A stretch of 12,996 bases of DNA from Candidatus Caenarcanum sp. (lineage in GTDB: Bacteria; Cyanobacteriota; Vampirovibrionia; Gastranaerophilales; UBA9971): positions 1 through 12,996 of the forward strand of contig DYOT01000023.1 in assembly GCA_020720345.1 (NCBI GenBank). Reading direction: 5' to 3'. Shown here in pieces: positions 7,238 to 12,996 of the stretch. The notes beneath the pieces were generated by a model. It saw only the letters and a program-made list of their open reading frames with translations. It was not told the DNA's origin and did not search any database. Numbering within the stretch: the first letter of the stretch is position 1; each line of letters starts with the position of its first letter. The translations under genes were made by a program, and so were the position numbers.

Positions 7238-7633
7238 TTAAGCATTTTTAATGTATATTTCTACGCTTTTTATAAAAATATCCGCATTTTTTATATCCGA
7301 ACTAATCTCATCTTTATCAGGTTTCCATGTAAATTCATAATCACTTTTATGTCTGTTTTCATAAGCTTTTTTATAAAATGTAAAAAAATGAGGTTCGAAA
7401 ACTTTATCTTCGTGAATAAATTTTTTGTTAAACCAGTGTAGTAAATTTTTGTGTTTTGAAGTTGTTTTCTCATATTTATAAGATAAAGCAGTTACAATAT
7501 AAAAAATTGCATAATAAATTCTATTTTGCGCATTATATAGTCTGTCATTGTTGAAAGAAAAACTGGCATCATTTAAAGCTGTTTTTGACTTTTCAATACT
7601 TATTAAAATAAGTTCTTCTTTGCTATACTGCAT
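7238..7633 (-). CDS. HEPN-domain protein (UPF0332-like), candidate toxin of an MNT/HEPN pair
   Basis: This 131-residue, all-helical protein has features of the HEPN/UPF0332 family: NRIYYAIFYIVTAL at residues 37-50, a His at 61 (SKHKNLLHWF) and the late motif NRHKSDYEF at 93-101. HEPN proteins beside a minimal nucleotidyltransferase are typically toxins with RNase activity, silenced by AMPylation in HepT/MntA type VII systems. The canonical R-X4-6-H catalytic motif is not apparent here (Arg94 and His95 are adjacent), so activity as an RNase is uncertain. The start overlaps the nucleotidyltransferase stop by 11 bases and is preceded by AAAAGGG, so the two are translated as a pair. The glgC start lies only 10 bases past its stop, so it probably shares a transcript with glgC. 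Confidence 0.85.
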   Translation of the reverse strand: MQYSKEELILISIEKSKTALNDASFSFNNDRLYNAQNRIYYAIFYIVTALSYKYEKTTSKHKNLLHWFNKKFIHEDKVFEPHFFTFYKKAYENRHKSDYEFTWKPDKDEISSDIKNADIFIKSVEIYIKNA

Positions 7634-7940
7634 AAAACATGCCCTTTTGGGTAACTTCCTCGTAATAAAAAGGATTCCTTCTCAAATCATGTTCTGTCAT
7701 TGGCTGTATATCAAAAAAGATATCATATTTATACTCAATATCCCCTGTTATTCCATATATTCCTAATTCTTTTTCATAATTTATTTCGTCAAACAAAGCA
7801 ACGATATCTACGTCACTATCTTTTGAAAAATCACCTCTGGCTACAGAACCATACAAATATACTCCTTTAAAATCAGGAAAAACCCCTTTTAATTTGGCGT
7901 TTAATTCATTAATAACATTAAGTATTTCATTTAATTTCAT
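7623..7940 (-). CDS. MNT-type minimal nucleotidyltransferase, candidate antitoxin
   Basis: This 105-residue protein is a minimal nucleotidyltransferase of the polymerase-beta fold (NTP_transf_2). The signature GSVARGDFSKDSDVDIVALF at residues 31-50 supplies the Gly-Ser motif and the metal ligands Asp43 and Asp45; the third acidic residue is Asp77 or Asp73 in KYDIFFD. In MntA/HepT pairs such an enzyme AMPylates the HEPN toxin near its active site. It is followed by the HEPN gene with an 11-base overlap, the usual layout of such modules. The ribosome site is weak (GGA, about nine bases before the ATG). A 54-base gap separates it from lepA upstream, and I see no terminator there, so it may share the lepA transcript. 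Confidence 0.9.
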   Translation of the reverse strand: MKLNEILNVINELNAKLKGVFPDFKGVYLYGSVARGDFSKDSDVDIVALFDEINYEKELGIYGITGDIEYKYDIFFDIQPMTEHDLRRNPFYYEEVTQKGMFYAV

Positions 7941-7994
7941 TATTTTATCCAGAGCATTTATTAAAATTCATTTTATCATAATTATGCAATATTT

Positions 7995-9788
7995 TTACTC
8001 TTCCAGACTTAAGACAGCCATAAAAGCTTCCTGAGGGACTTCTACTTTTCCTACAGATTTCATACGTTTTTTACCGGCTTTTTGCTTTTCCAGAAGCTTT
8101 CTTTTTCTGGAAATATCGCCACCGTAGCATTTATCAAGAACGTTTTTACGCATTGCTTTCACGTTTGTACGGGCTATTATTTTTCCACCAATTGAAGCCT
8201 GAATAGGCACTTCAAACATCTGTCTCGGAATAATATCTTTTAGCTTGCTGGTAAGCTTCTGTCCTGTCTGAAAAGAATTATCTCTGTGTACTATTGTGCT
8301 TAAAGCATCAACAATTTCACCTGCCAGAATTACATCGAGCTTTACGAGATCAGATTTTTTGTATTCATTAAATTCGTAATCCATACTTGCATAGCCTTTT
8401 GAACGTGATTTCAGATGGTCATAAAAGTCTGTAATCAGTTCGTTTAAAGGAATTTCATATTCAATATCAACTCTTTTATCGTCAATATAGCGCATATTTT
8501 TAAATATGCCTCGCTTAGTCTGCGCCAAATCCATTAAAGCTCCAACATAATCATTAGGAGTAAAAATATTTACTTTTACATAAGGTTCTTCAATATACTG
8601 CAAATATTGCGGTAAAGGCAGATTAGCGGGGTTATCAACAGGTACCATTGATCCATCAGTCTTATGTACATGATAAACAACGCTCGGTGCAGTTGTAATA
8701 ATTGAAAGATCGTATTCCCTTTCCAATCTTTCCTGCGCAATTTCCATGTGAAGCAGCCCGAGAAATCCGCATCTGAAACCAAATCCCAGAGCAGAAGATG
8801 TTTCCGGCTCGAAAGTAATGCTTGAGTCATTTAACTTAAGCTTTTCCAGAGCTTCTTTCAGTTCATGATACTGGTCATTATCAACGGGATACATTCCTGA
8901 GAAAACCATAGGAACAGCTTTTTTATAACCTGGAAGAGCTTCTTCAGCAGGATTCTCCACAAGTGTTACAGTGTCGCCAACAAACTGGCAAATTTCTTTT
9001 ATTGAAGCCGCAAGATAACCAACTTCGCCTGTTTTAAGTTCTTTTGCAGGATTTCTCTGCGGTTTCATATAGCCAAGTTCGGTAACATCAAAATCTTTTT
9101 TATTAGCCATAAACCTTATTTTATCGCCCTGTTTAATACTTCCGTCCATAACTTTAAAATAAGCAATGGTTCCGAGAAAAGAATCGTAATAGCTGTCAAA
9201 AACAAGCCCTCTCAATGGTTTATTAGAAGTATCAGGTGGAGCAGGAATATATTTTACAATGGATTCCAATACATCTTCTATTCCAATCCCCGATTTTGCA
9301 CTTGTCATCACTGCATTAGAAGTATCAATCCCCAGTATTTCTTCAATTTCGTGCTTAACCCTTTCAACATCAGCACTAGGGAGGTCTATTTTGTTTATAA
9401 CAGGTATAATTTCAAGGTTTTGCTCAATAGCAAGATAAACATTCGCCATTGTCTGGGCTTCAACTCCCTGAGTCGCATCCACAACAAGAAGAGCGCCTTC
9501 ACATGCAGCAAGACTTCTTGAAACTTCATAGCTGAAATCTACATGCCCCGGAGTGTCAATAAGATTAAAAATATACTCATTGCCATCTTTTGCACTGTAG
9601 TTCATCCTCGCAGCCTGCAATTTAATTGTTATTCCACGTTCTCTTTCAATATCCATGGTATCAAGGAGCTGATTCATCATATCTCTTTTTGCGATAGTAC
9701 CTGTTTTTTCAAGTAAACGATCAGCCAGCGTAGATTTTCCGTGGTCAATATGTGCTATTATGCAGAAATTTCTAATATTTTTTATCAT
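7995..9788 (-). CDS. lepA: Elongation factor 4 (LepA) GTPase
   Basis: LepA is a ribosome-associated translational GTPase, implicated in back-translocation and 30S biogenesis. The 597-residue length is typical. The GTPase motifs are all present: G1 AHIDHGKST at residues 12-20, G2 RGIT at 51-54, G3 DTPGH at 78-82, G4 NKID at 132-135 and G5 SAK at 163-165. Beta-barrel and EF-G-like domains follow (e.g. GFGFRCGFLGLLHMEIAQER), and the LepA-specific basic C-terminal domain includes GGDISRKRKLLEKQKAGKKR. The start has only a weak GAAAG ribosome site. A palindromic repeat lies 23 bases upstream of the start, so the lepA promoter must lie in it or beyond it. It heads a same-strand run ending with the thioredoxin gene. 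This housekeeping gene is the most securely named in the window. Confidence 0.98.
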   Translation of the reverse strand: MIKNIRNFCIIAHIDHGKSTLADRLLEKTGTIAKRDMMNQLLDTMDIERERGITIKLQAARMNYSAKDGNEYIFNLIDTPGHVDFSYEVSRSLAACEGALLVVDATQGVEAQTMANVYLAIEQNLEIIPVINKIDLPSADVERVKHEIEEILGIDTSNAVMTSAKSGIGIEDVLESIVKYIPAPPDTSNKPLRGLVFDSYYDSFLGTIAYFKVMDGSIKQGDKIRFMANKKDFDVTELGYMKPQRNPAKELKTGEVGYLAASIKEICQFVGDTVTLVENPAEEALPGYKKAVPMVFSGMYPVDNDQYHELKEALEKLKLNDSSITFEPETSSALGFGFRCGFLGLLHMEIAQERLEREYDLSIITTAPSVVYHVHKTDGSMVPVDNPANLPLPQYLQYIEEPYVKVNIFTPNDYVGALMDLAQTKRGIFKNMRYIDDKRVDIEYEIPLNELITDFYDHLKSRSKGYASMDYEFNEYKKSDLVKLDVILAGEIVDALSTIVHRDNSFQTGQKLTSKLKDIIPRQMFEVPIQASIGGKIIARTNVKAMRKNVLDKCYGGDISRKRKLLEKQKAGKKRMKSVGKVEVPQEAFMAVLSLEE

Positions 9789-9811
9789 TTGTTCTTTCTA
9801 TAGTTTTAATC

Positions 9812-9952
9812 GTCATTGCGAGGCTTTTACCCTTGCATTTTAGCTTTTAATGTACTTACAAAGCAATCTCTTCTCTCCTACAATCTAACGCAGGCAGATT
9901 GCTTCGATAGTTATACATACAATTCTACAAACGTTATATGCCTCGCAAGGAC
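9812..9952. repeat. Palindromic interspersed repeat of the GTCATTGCGAGG type
   Basis: The 13-base arm GTCATTGCGAGGC (9812-9824) is inverted at 9940-9952 (GCCTCGCAAGGAC) with one mismatch. An inner pair, AAGCAATCT (9861-9869) and AGATTGCTT (9896-9904), is a perfect inverted repeat. This nested layout matches a non-coding repeat known from many unrelated bacteria, whose arms read GTCATTGCGAGG and GAAGCAATC. It encodes nothing. Its spread mechanism is unknown to me from this sequence; a MITE- or REP-like element is the usual reading. Confidence 0.75.
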
Positions 9953-10126
9953 AATCCATACACTAATTAAGTATACTAGGAAATAAAAAGATAATAAAAT
10001 GTAAATTTTTTCTTAGAAACTGAAATTAACAAAGTTTTAAAGTTTTTATATATATAGGCATATATATGTCTCTAAAATTTAATTTTTTTAAATTAGGCAA
10101 TTTAAAATAAAAATAGTAAAATAGAA

Positions 10127-10132
10127 TATAAT
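10127..10132 (+). promoter_or_regulatory. Putative -10 box for the 71-residue protein gene
   Basis: A perfect TATAAT lies 32 bases before the ATG at 10165. Upstream sequence at the -35 distance is only A/T-rich (e.g. TTTAAA at 10101-10106, too far at 20 bases), so the call rests on the -10 match and position in a very AT-rich background where chance matches are common. Confidence 0.35.
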
Positions 10133-10164
10133 TAATACAAAGAAAAAGTGGCAAAAAGCTAAAA

Positions 10165-10380
10165 ATGGAAGACAAAGAAAAAAATATAGGAAACAGCAAG
10201 GTAATAAGCGTTGATTTCAAATCTGAACCAAAAGTTCAGGAGAAAAAGCCTGCAAATATCCTGCACGGTCAATCAAATCCTATTTTAAGAAGGCTTTTTA
10301 AGCTTACTCATGCAGGACTTGTGAATAATCCAAATAATTATAAATCGTTTTCCAGCTTTAAGCCTGAAGATTTAAGATAA
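10165..10380 (+). CDS. Small hypothetical protein, 71 residues
   Basis: I do not recognise this protein. It is hydrophilic, with no membrane segment or signal peptide. The N-terminal half is charged and Lys-rich (about residues 1-30). The C-terminal half, QSNPILRRLFKLTHAGLV followed by NNPNNYKSF and KPEDLR, looks like a conserved short domain rather than random translation. The ribosome site is poor (AGTGG, 12 bases upstream). The gene runs in the same direction as the TPR gene 81 bases downstream and may share its transcript. A short hairpin (10393-10411) lies between them, but it has no U-tract. Being a genuine gene is likely but not certain. Confidence 0.6.
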   Translation: MEDKEKNIGNSKVISVDFKSEPKVQEKKPANILHGQSNPILRRLFKLTHAGLVNNPNNYKSFSSFKPEDLR

Positions 10381-10444
10381 AATTTTTATTCTCCTACTTT
10401 AATAAAAGTGGAAATAAAATGTTATTATTGTTATTACAGTTATG

Positions 10445-10453
10445 AAAAGGGAG
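10445..10453 (+). promoter_or_regulatory. Ribosome binding site that sets a TTG start
   Basis: AAAAGGGAG is among the best Shine-Dalgarno matches in the window and stands eight bases before the in-frame TTG at 10462. The GTG at 10408 and other upstream candidates lack any comparable site. Confidence 0.7.
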
Positions 10454-10461
10454 CTAAAAAA

Positions 10462-11388
10462 TTGGCTGATATAGAACCATACTTAAATTATCTTGAAATT
10501 GGAGAACTTTACCAGAAAGTCGGAGAAATAGAAAAAGCTAAAGAAGCTTATGAAAAAGTTATTGAATGTACCGAACTTGCCTCCATTGCATGGGTAAATA
10601 TTGCAAAAATTGAAGCCTCCAGAAACCATCCCAAGACTGCAAAAGATTATTATTTAAGAGCTGTAGACGCCAGTTCCGGCAGTTATGAGATTCTTTATAA
10701 TTATGCAAATTTCCTTATGGATATTCAGGAATATGCGGAATCCATAGAATATTATGATATGGCTCTTGAAAAAGAACCCAGTCTTGCCCTTGCTCATTAT
10801 AATAAAGGAGTAGCATACAGCCGCCTCGAAAAATACAATGAAGGCATTGAATGTTATTTAAAATCTCTTAAAATGAATCCTGATGACTTTTTCTGTCATT
10901 TTGACCTGGGAGTTCTTTATCATGAAACAAATCAAATAAAAAATTCCGTTAAACATTTTCAGAAAGCTATCGAATTAAATCCTAAAGAAAGCAAATGCTA
11001 CGAATATATGGCGGAGTGCTTCAAAAAAACAGAGCAGTTCGATATCTCGCTGACTCTTTATAAAACAGCTCTGGATCTTAATCCTGACGATCTTATACTT
11101 CAGTATAAAATAGGGGATTTATATCTTGATTTAGGTCAGCCTGACGAAGCTAAAAAATATTTTGACATCGCATTAAAAGGAAATTCTGTTGACGCGCTTT
11201 TAATTTACAAAAGAGCATGCACTTACGCTGATATTGGAGAAAAAAACAAAGCTTTCAAAGAATTAAGCATTGCGGCACAGTTTAATCCCATAATCACAGA
11301 AATGGCTCTTATTGACAGAAGCTTTATTCCATATCAGAACGACGAAGAATTTAAATCCATAATTAATACAAGAAGAAGACCCCTTTAG
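10462..11388 (+). CDS. Cytoplasmic tetratricopeptide-repeat (TPR) protein, TTG start
   Basis: From the TTG at 10462 this is a 308-residue protein made almost wholly of about eight 34-residue TPR units (e.g. ALAHYNKGVAYSRLEKYNEG, then HFDLGVLYHETNQIKNSV, then QYKIGDLYLDLGQPDEAKK), with a short Arg-rich end. TPR solenoids bind other proteins or peptides; no enzymatic domain, signal peptide or membrane segment is present, so a cytoplasmic scaffold role is likely. The frame stays open upstream to a GTG at 10408, but that start would add an odd CYYCYYSYEKG stretch, has no ribosome site and falls in a small hairpin. The TTG is preceded by AAAAGGGAG at 10445-10453, eight bases away, and directly starts the repeat region. 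The partner is unknown. Confidence 0.88.
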   Translation: MADIEPYLNYLEIGELYQKVGEIEKAKEAYEKVIECTELASIAWVNIAKIEASRNHPKTAKDYYLRAVDASSGSYEILYNYANFLMDIQEYAESIEYYDMALEKEPSLALAHYNKGVAYSRLEKYNEGIECYLKSLKMNPDDFFCHFDLGVLYHETNQIKNSVKHFQKAIELNPKESKCYEYMAECFKKTEQFDISLTLYKTALDLNPDDLILQYKIGDLYLDLGQPDEAKKYFDIALKGNSVDALLIYKRACTYADIGEKNKAFKELSIAAQFNPIITEMALIDRSFIPYQNDEEFKSIINTRRRPL

Positions 11389-11425
11389 TTATACTGCCTC
11401 AAAATTAAATTTAGGATTTTTCTTG
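11389..11425 (+). repeat. 37-bp direct repeat, copy 1
   Basis: This 37-base sequence, containing ACTGCCTCAAAATT and TTTAGGATTTTTCTTG, recurs exactly at 12944-12980. It begins on the base directly after the stop codon of the TPR gene. The flanks of the two copies differ. Two exact 37-base copies about 1.55 kb apart in the same orientation are far beyond chance, so this is a dispersed repeat or the end of an element. It encodes no evident product. Confidence 0.8.
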
Positions 11426-11462
11426 TTAAAGCCATTTTAAAAACATTTAATTCTTATCTTTT

Positions 11463-11543
11463 TTGGATTGCCGCGTCGAGGCTAAAGCCTACCTCCTTCT
11501 TTTCCTGACATTTAGTCAGAAAAAGTGGAGTCCTTTTGCAATG
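11463..11543. repeat. Second palindromic repeat remnant with an internal hairpin
   Basis: The left part TTGGATTGCCGCGTCGAGG (11463-11481) and the right end TTTTGCAATGAC (11534-11545, partly included) recall repeats of the ATTGCCGCGTCG...CCTCGCAATGAC type found in many bacteria. A small palindrome AGGCTAAAGCCT (11480-11491 region) follows the left part. A strong hairpin fills the middle, with CTGAC and GTCAG (11505-11509, 11515-11519) extended by CTCC...GGAG (11493-11530). It has no U-tract, so a terminator role for the TPR gene is possible but unproven. Confidence 0.5.
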
Positions 11544-11634
11544 ACAATGATGACTTTTCCTTTACCATGAAATTACCACCATCGCAAATATTATCAAACG
11601 TAAAAAATTATTATAAATTTAATAAAGAATAATC

Positions 11635-11680
11635 AAAAACTTCCGATATAAATCTTAAGAGCAATGCTCGGAGTTTTTTC
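11635..11680 (+). promoter_or_regulatory. Hairpin that includes the ribosome binding site of the next gene
   Basis: AAAAACTTCCGA (11635-11646) can pair with TCGGAGTTTT (11668-11677) with a one-base bulge, and inside it GAGC (11659-11662) and GCTC (11666-11669) offer an alternative hairpin. The right arm contains GGAG (11670-11673), the only good ribosome site for the ATG at 11681. The run TTTTTTC directly before the ATG also makes it look like an intrinsic terminator. It could therefore end upstream transcription, restrain translation, or both. Confidence 0.45.
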
Positions 11681-12433
11681 ATGCTTAAAATAAAAAATTA
11701 TATAATTCTTGTTCCCAGCGCTGCTATGCTGGTTTTATTATCAAATTTTGCTTGTGCAGACAATTTTCAGGATGGAATAAAAGCATATCAGTCAGGCAAT
11801 TACAGCTATGCCGAAATTTACTTTAAAAATGCATACCGGCAAAATCCTAATGATGACAATATAAAATATTATCTTGCTATATCATATGTACAGAACAAAA
11901 AAATTTCTGAAGCAAAAAGCCTGTACAAAAGTATAATTTCAACTTCCTCGGATCAAGACGTTTTAACCCTTGCCAAAGCAGGGTTAAAATTACTTGGAGA
12001 ATCCTATATTGCTTCAAGTTCACCGCAACAAGTTACAAAAGCTATACTAAGCGTTAATTCTGTGGGAAATATTCTTATAGTAGACAATGTTAACCTGAAT
12101 GACGCACTAAAAGTTAAATATATTTTTGATACGGGAGCCTCTTACACAACTATTTCATCAGCATTGGCTTATAAACTGGGAATTTCAACAGACAATGCTC
12201 CTAAAATAAAGATTATGACAGGCAGCGGATATATTGAATCTCCTAAAGTTACAATTAAAAAAATAGAAATAAATGGTTTAATAGCTTATAACGTTGAAGC
12301 ACTTGTTGCAGACTTGCCAATGCATACTGCAAATACCGCCGGAGATATAGCCGGATTGCTGGGGCTCAGTTTTCTAAAAGATTTTAAATTTACAGTAGAC
12401 AAGAAACACAGCCAGATTGTTCTTGAAAAGTAA
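11681..12433 (+). CDS. Secreted TPR protein with a retropepsin-like aspartic protease domain
   Basis: This 250-residue protein has a signal peptide (basic MLKIKN, hydrophobic core to about residue 22, AxA site Ala24-Cys25-Ala26, cleavage before Asp27). Residues 28-105 form about two TPR units (DGIKAYQSGNYSYAEIYFKN and the next helices). Residues 122-250 match clan AA retropepsin-like aspartic proteases: catalytic FDTGAS at 149-154 (Asp150), the following TTIS, and the late hydrophobic-Gly motif GLLGLSFL at 225-232. Such domains occur singly and act as dimers; bacterial members outside the cytoplasm are poorly understood and the substrate is unknown. The cysteine at 25 does not fit a lipobox well. 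The ATG is supported by GGAG seven bases upstream, in a predicted hairpin. The OB-fold-like gene converges on it 39 bases downstream. Confidence 0.88.
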   Translation: MLKIKNYIILVPSAAMLVLLSNFACADNFQDGIKAYQSGNYSYAEIYFKNAYRQNPNDDNIKYYLAISYVQNKKISEAKSLYKSIISTSSDQDVLTLAKAGLKLLGESYIASSSPQQVTKAILSVNSVGNILIVDNVNLNDALKVKYIFDTGASYTTISSALAYKLGISTDNAPKIKIMTGSGYIESPKVTIKKIEINGLIAYNVEALVADLPMHTANTAGDIAGLLGLSFLKDFKFTVDKKHSQIVLEK

Positions 12434-12472
12434 ATTATACCGCTCTTAAATTAAACTCATTCCAGTATATTC

Positions 12473-12874
12473 TTATTTATCAAGAACTTTTATCTGTTTT
12501 GGCGAATTTAAAACAATTTCAGGTTTACCGTTATTAATTCTTATAATTCCATTAAGAACAACTTTTTTATTTTTAAAATAAGTTTCAGGTTCTTTAATAC
12601 CGGCATCAATAAATGCTGGAAAATCAAAATCATATATTACTGCGCTTAGAGAAGTATTGAAATTATTGCCGAAATTTAAAAATATTACTTTTGAATTATC
12701 AGTTATTTCACTACTGCAAATAGTTCCTGTTATGTTGACATGCTTGCTTATATAATTCACAAGCTGCACAAAATTTTCCGCATTAATATTGAAAGTTTCG
12801 CGGTTAAAAAATGCTGCTGATGGCAAATTCAGTAATAATACCATCCCTAAAACAATAAACGCCTTCTTTCCCAT
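12473..12874 (-). CDS. Small secreted OB-fold-like protein
   Basis: This 133-residue protein has a signal peptide (MGKK, hydrophobic core 5-18, cleavage after Ser19-Ala20-Ala21). The mature part resembles OB-fold domains seen in secreted nucleases and in other envelope proteins: ITGTICSSEITDNSKVIFLN at about 48-67, then a strand, YFKNKKVVLNGII at 99-111 and GKPEIVLNSPKQIKVL at 116-131. It has no attached nuclease or other catalytic domain, so it may only bind a ligand, nucleic acid or protein. The ribosome site is modest (GAGAG). It has its own promoter (12916-12943). No obvious terminator lies between it and the convergent protease-like gene. The fold is assigned by eye from pattern only. 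Confidence 0.75.
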   Translation of the reverse strand: MGKKAFIVLGMVLLLNLPSAAFFNRETFNINAENFVQLVNYISKHVNITGTICSSEITDNSKVIFLNFGNNFNTSLSAVIYDFDFPAFIDAGIKEPETYFKNKKVVLNGIIRINNGKPEIVLNSPKQIKVLDK

Positions 12875-12915
12875 TCAATCTCTCTTATTCTTATCTTATT
12901 AAAATCTTAATTGAT

Positions 12916-12943
12916 ATTATAACGTATTTTTTTAAATAATCAA
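12916..12943 (-). promoter_or_regulatory. Sigma-70-type promoter of the OB-fold-like gene
   Basis: Reading the minus strand, TTGATT (12943-12938) and TATAAT (12921-12916) are separated by 16 bases. The -10 is perfect and the -35 matches four of six consensus bases. Transcription would start near 12909, giving a leader of about 35 bases before the ATG at 12874. The second 37-bp repeat begins on the base next to the -35 box. Confidence 0.7.
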
Positions 12944-12980
12944 TTATACTGCCTCAAAATTAAATTTAGGATTTTTCTTG
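12944..12980 (+). repeat. 37-bp direct repeat, copy 2, with inverted ends to the window edge
   Basis: This is an exact copy of 11389-11425. Here the sequence past it continues to AATTTT and AGGCAG (12991-12996), which are inverse to CTGCCT and AAAATT in the repeat (12949-12962). The 48 bases 12949-12996 can therefore fold as an imperfect hairpin, as a very short inverted-repeat element would. The window ends at its right arm, so its true extent is unknown. Copy 1 lacks this right arm. Confidence 0.75.
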
Positions 12981-12996
12981 AATTTTATAAAGGCAG

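Larger units (their letters stand above)
9789..10164. other. 376-base gene-free region upstream of lepA and the plus-strand genes
   Basis: This divergent intergenic region holds the lepA leader, a palindromic repeat (9812-9952) and about 200 bases of very AT-rich sequence with the plus-strand promoter near 10127. On the minus strand, TATACT at 9970-9975 could be a -10 box for lepA beyond the repeat, without a clear -35. An open frame at 10026-10220 (minus) is Phe/Leu/Ile low-complexity sequence overlapping the next gene and is not credible. I see no structured RNA beyond the repeat's hairpins. Confidence 0.7.

Noticed and set aside
7178..7766. Open frames on both strands overlapping the HEPN and nucleotidyltransferase genes
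   Set aside because: They are out-of-frame shadows of two overlapping genes with clear family motifs.
8576..8830. Minus-strand 84-codon frame inside lepA
   Set aside because: A different frame of the same strand inside an intact, fully conserved lepA.
10026..10220. Minus-strand 64-codon open frame
   Set aside because: Phe/Leu/Ile low-complexity translation in very AT-rich DNA, overlapping the start of a better plus-strand gene; no ribosome site or recognisable domain.
11389..12980. CRISPR array suggested by the 37-bp repeats
   Set aside because: Only two copies about 1.5 kb apart with genes in between; no regular spacers and no cas genes.

Overview
The window is AT-rich bacterial DNA with standard genetic code, short intergenic gaps and clear Shine-Dalgarno sites before many genes. 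The gene mix is a GH13 glucan-active protein, a cyanobacterial-looking GlgC, an MgtC membrane protein, LepA, TPR proteins, a TPR/retropepsin-like secreted protein and several lineage-specific hypothetical proteins. It is compatible with a low-GC, non-photosynthetic relative of cyanobacteria (Melainabacteria/Vampirovibrionia, e.g. gut Gastranaerophilales). That assignment is an inference from protein flavour, not proven by any marker here.

Region 1 (1-4533, minus strand): a GH13 alpha-amylase-superfamily protein with an unusual Pro/Tyr-rich N-terminus. Downstream lie two tandem hydrophobic proteins that I do not recognise. They look like distant paralogs of each other, and the second runs off the window. 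The amylase gene and the first hydrophobic gene carry an almost identical 39-40 bp element just upstream of their ribosome binding sites. This suggests that carbohydrate metabolism and the unknown protein pair are co-regulated.

Region 2 (4534-5478): a divergent intergenic region and a plus-strand MgtC/SapB protein that may be translated from a leaderless mRNA. It converges on the next block with one base between stop codons.

Region 3 (5480-9788, minus strand): a run of five genes read as lepA, an MNT-type nucleotidyltransferase, a HEPN protein, glgC and a membrane-anchored thioredoxin. The nucleotidyltransferase/HEPN pair resembles a type VII toxin-antitoxin module and sits between lepA and glgC. 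The last four genes are very tightly packed, with overlaps of 11 and 4 bases and a gap of 10.

Region 4 (9789-10164): a 376-base gap holding a degenerate palindromic repeat of the widespread GTCATTGCGAGG type directly upstream of lepA, then very AT-rich sequence with a promoter for the plus-strand genes.

Region 5 (10165-12996): a 71-residue hypothetical protein, a cytoplasmic TPR protein (probably starting at a TTG codon), a 292-base gap with a 37-bp direct repeat and a second palindromic repeat, a secreted TPR plus aspartic-protease-like protein whose ribosome binding site lies in a predicted hairpin, and a convergent secreted OB-fold-like protein with a good sigma-70-type promoter. The second copy of the 37-bp repeat abuts that promoter. 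No tRNA, rRNA, CRISPR array, transposase or phage gene was seen.
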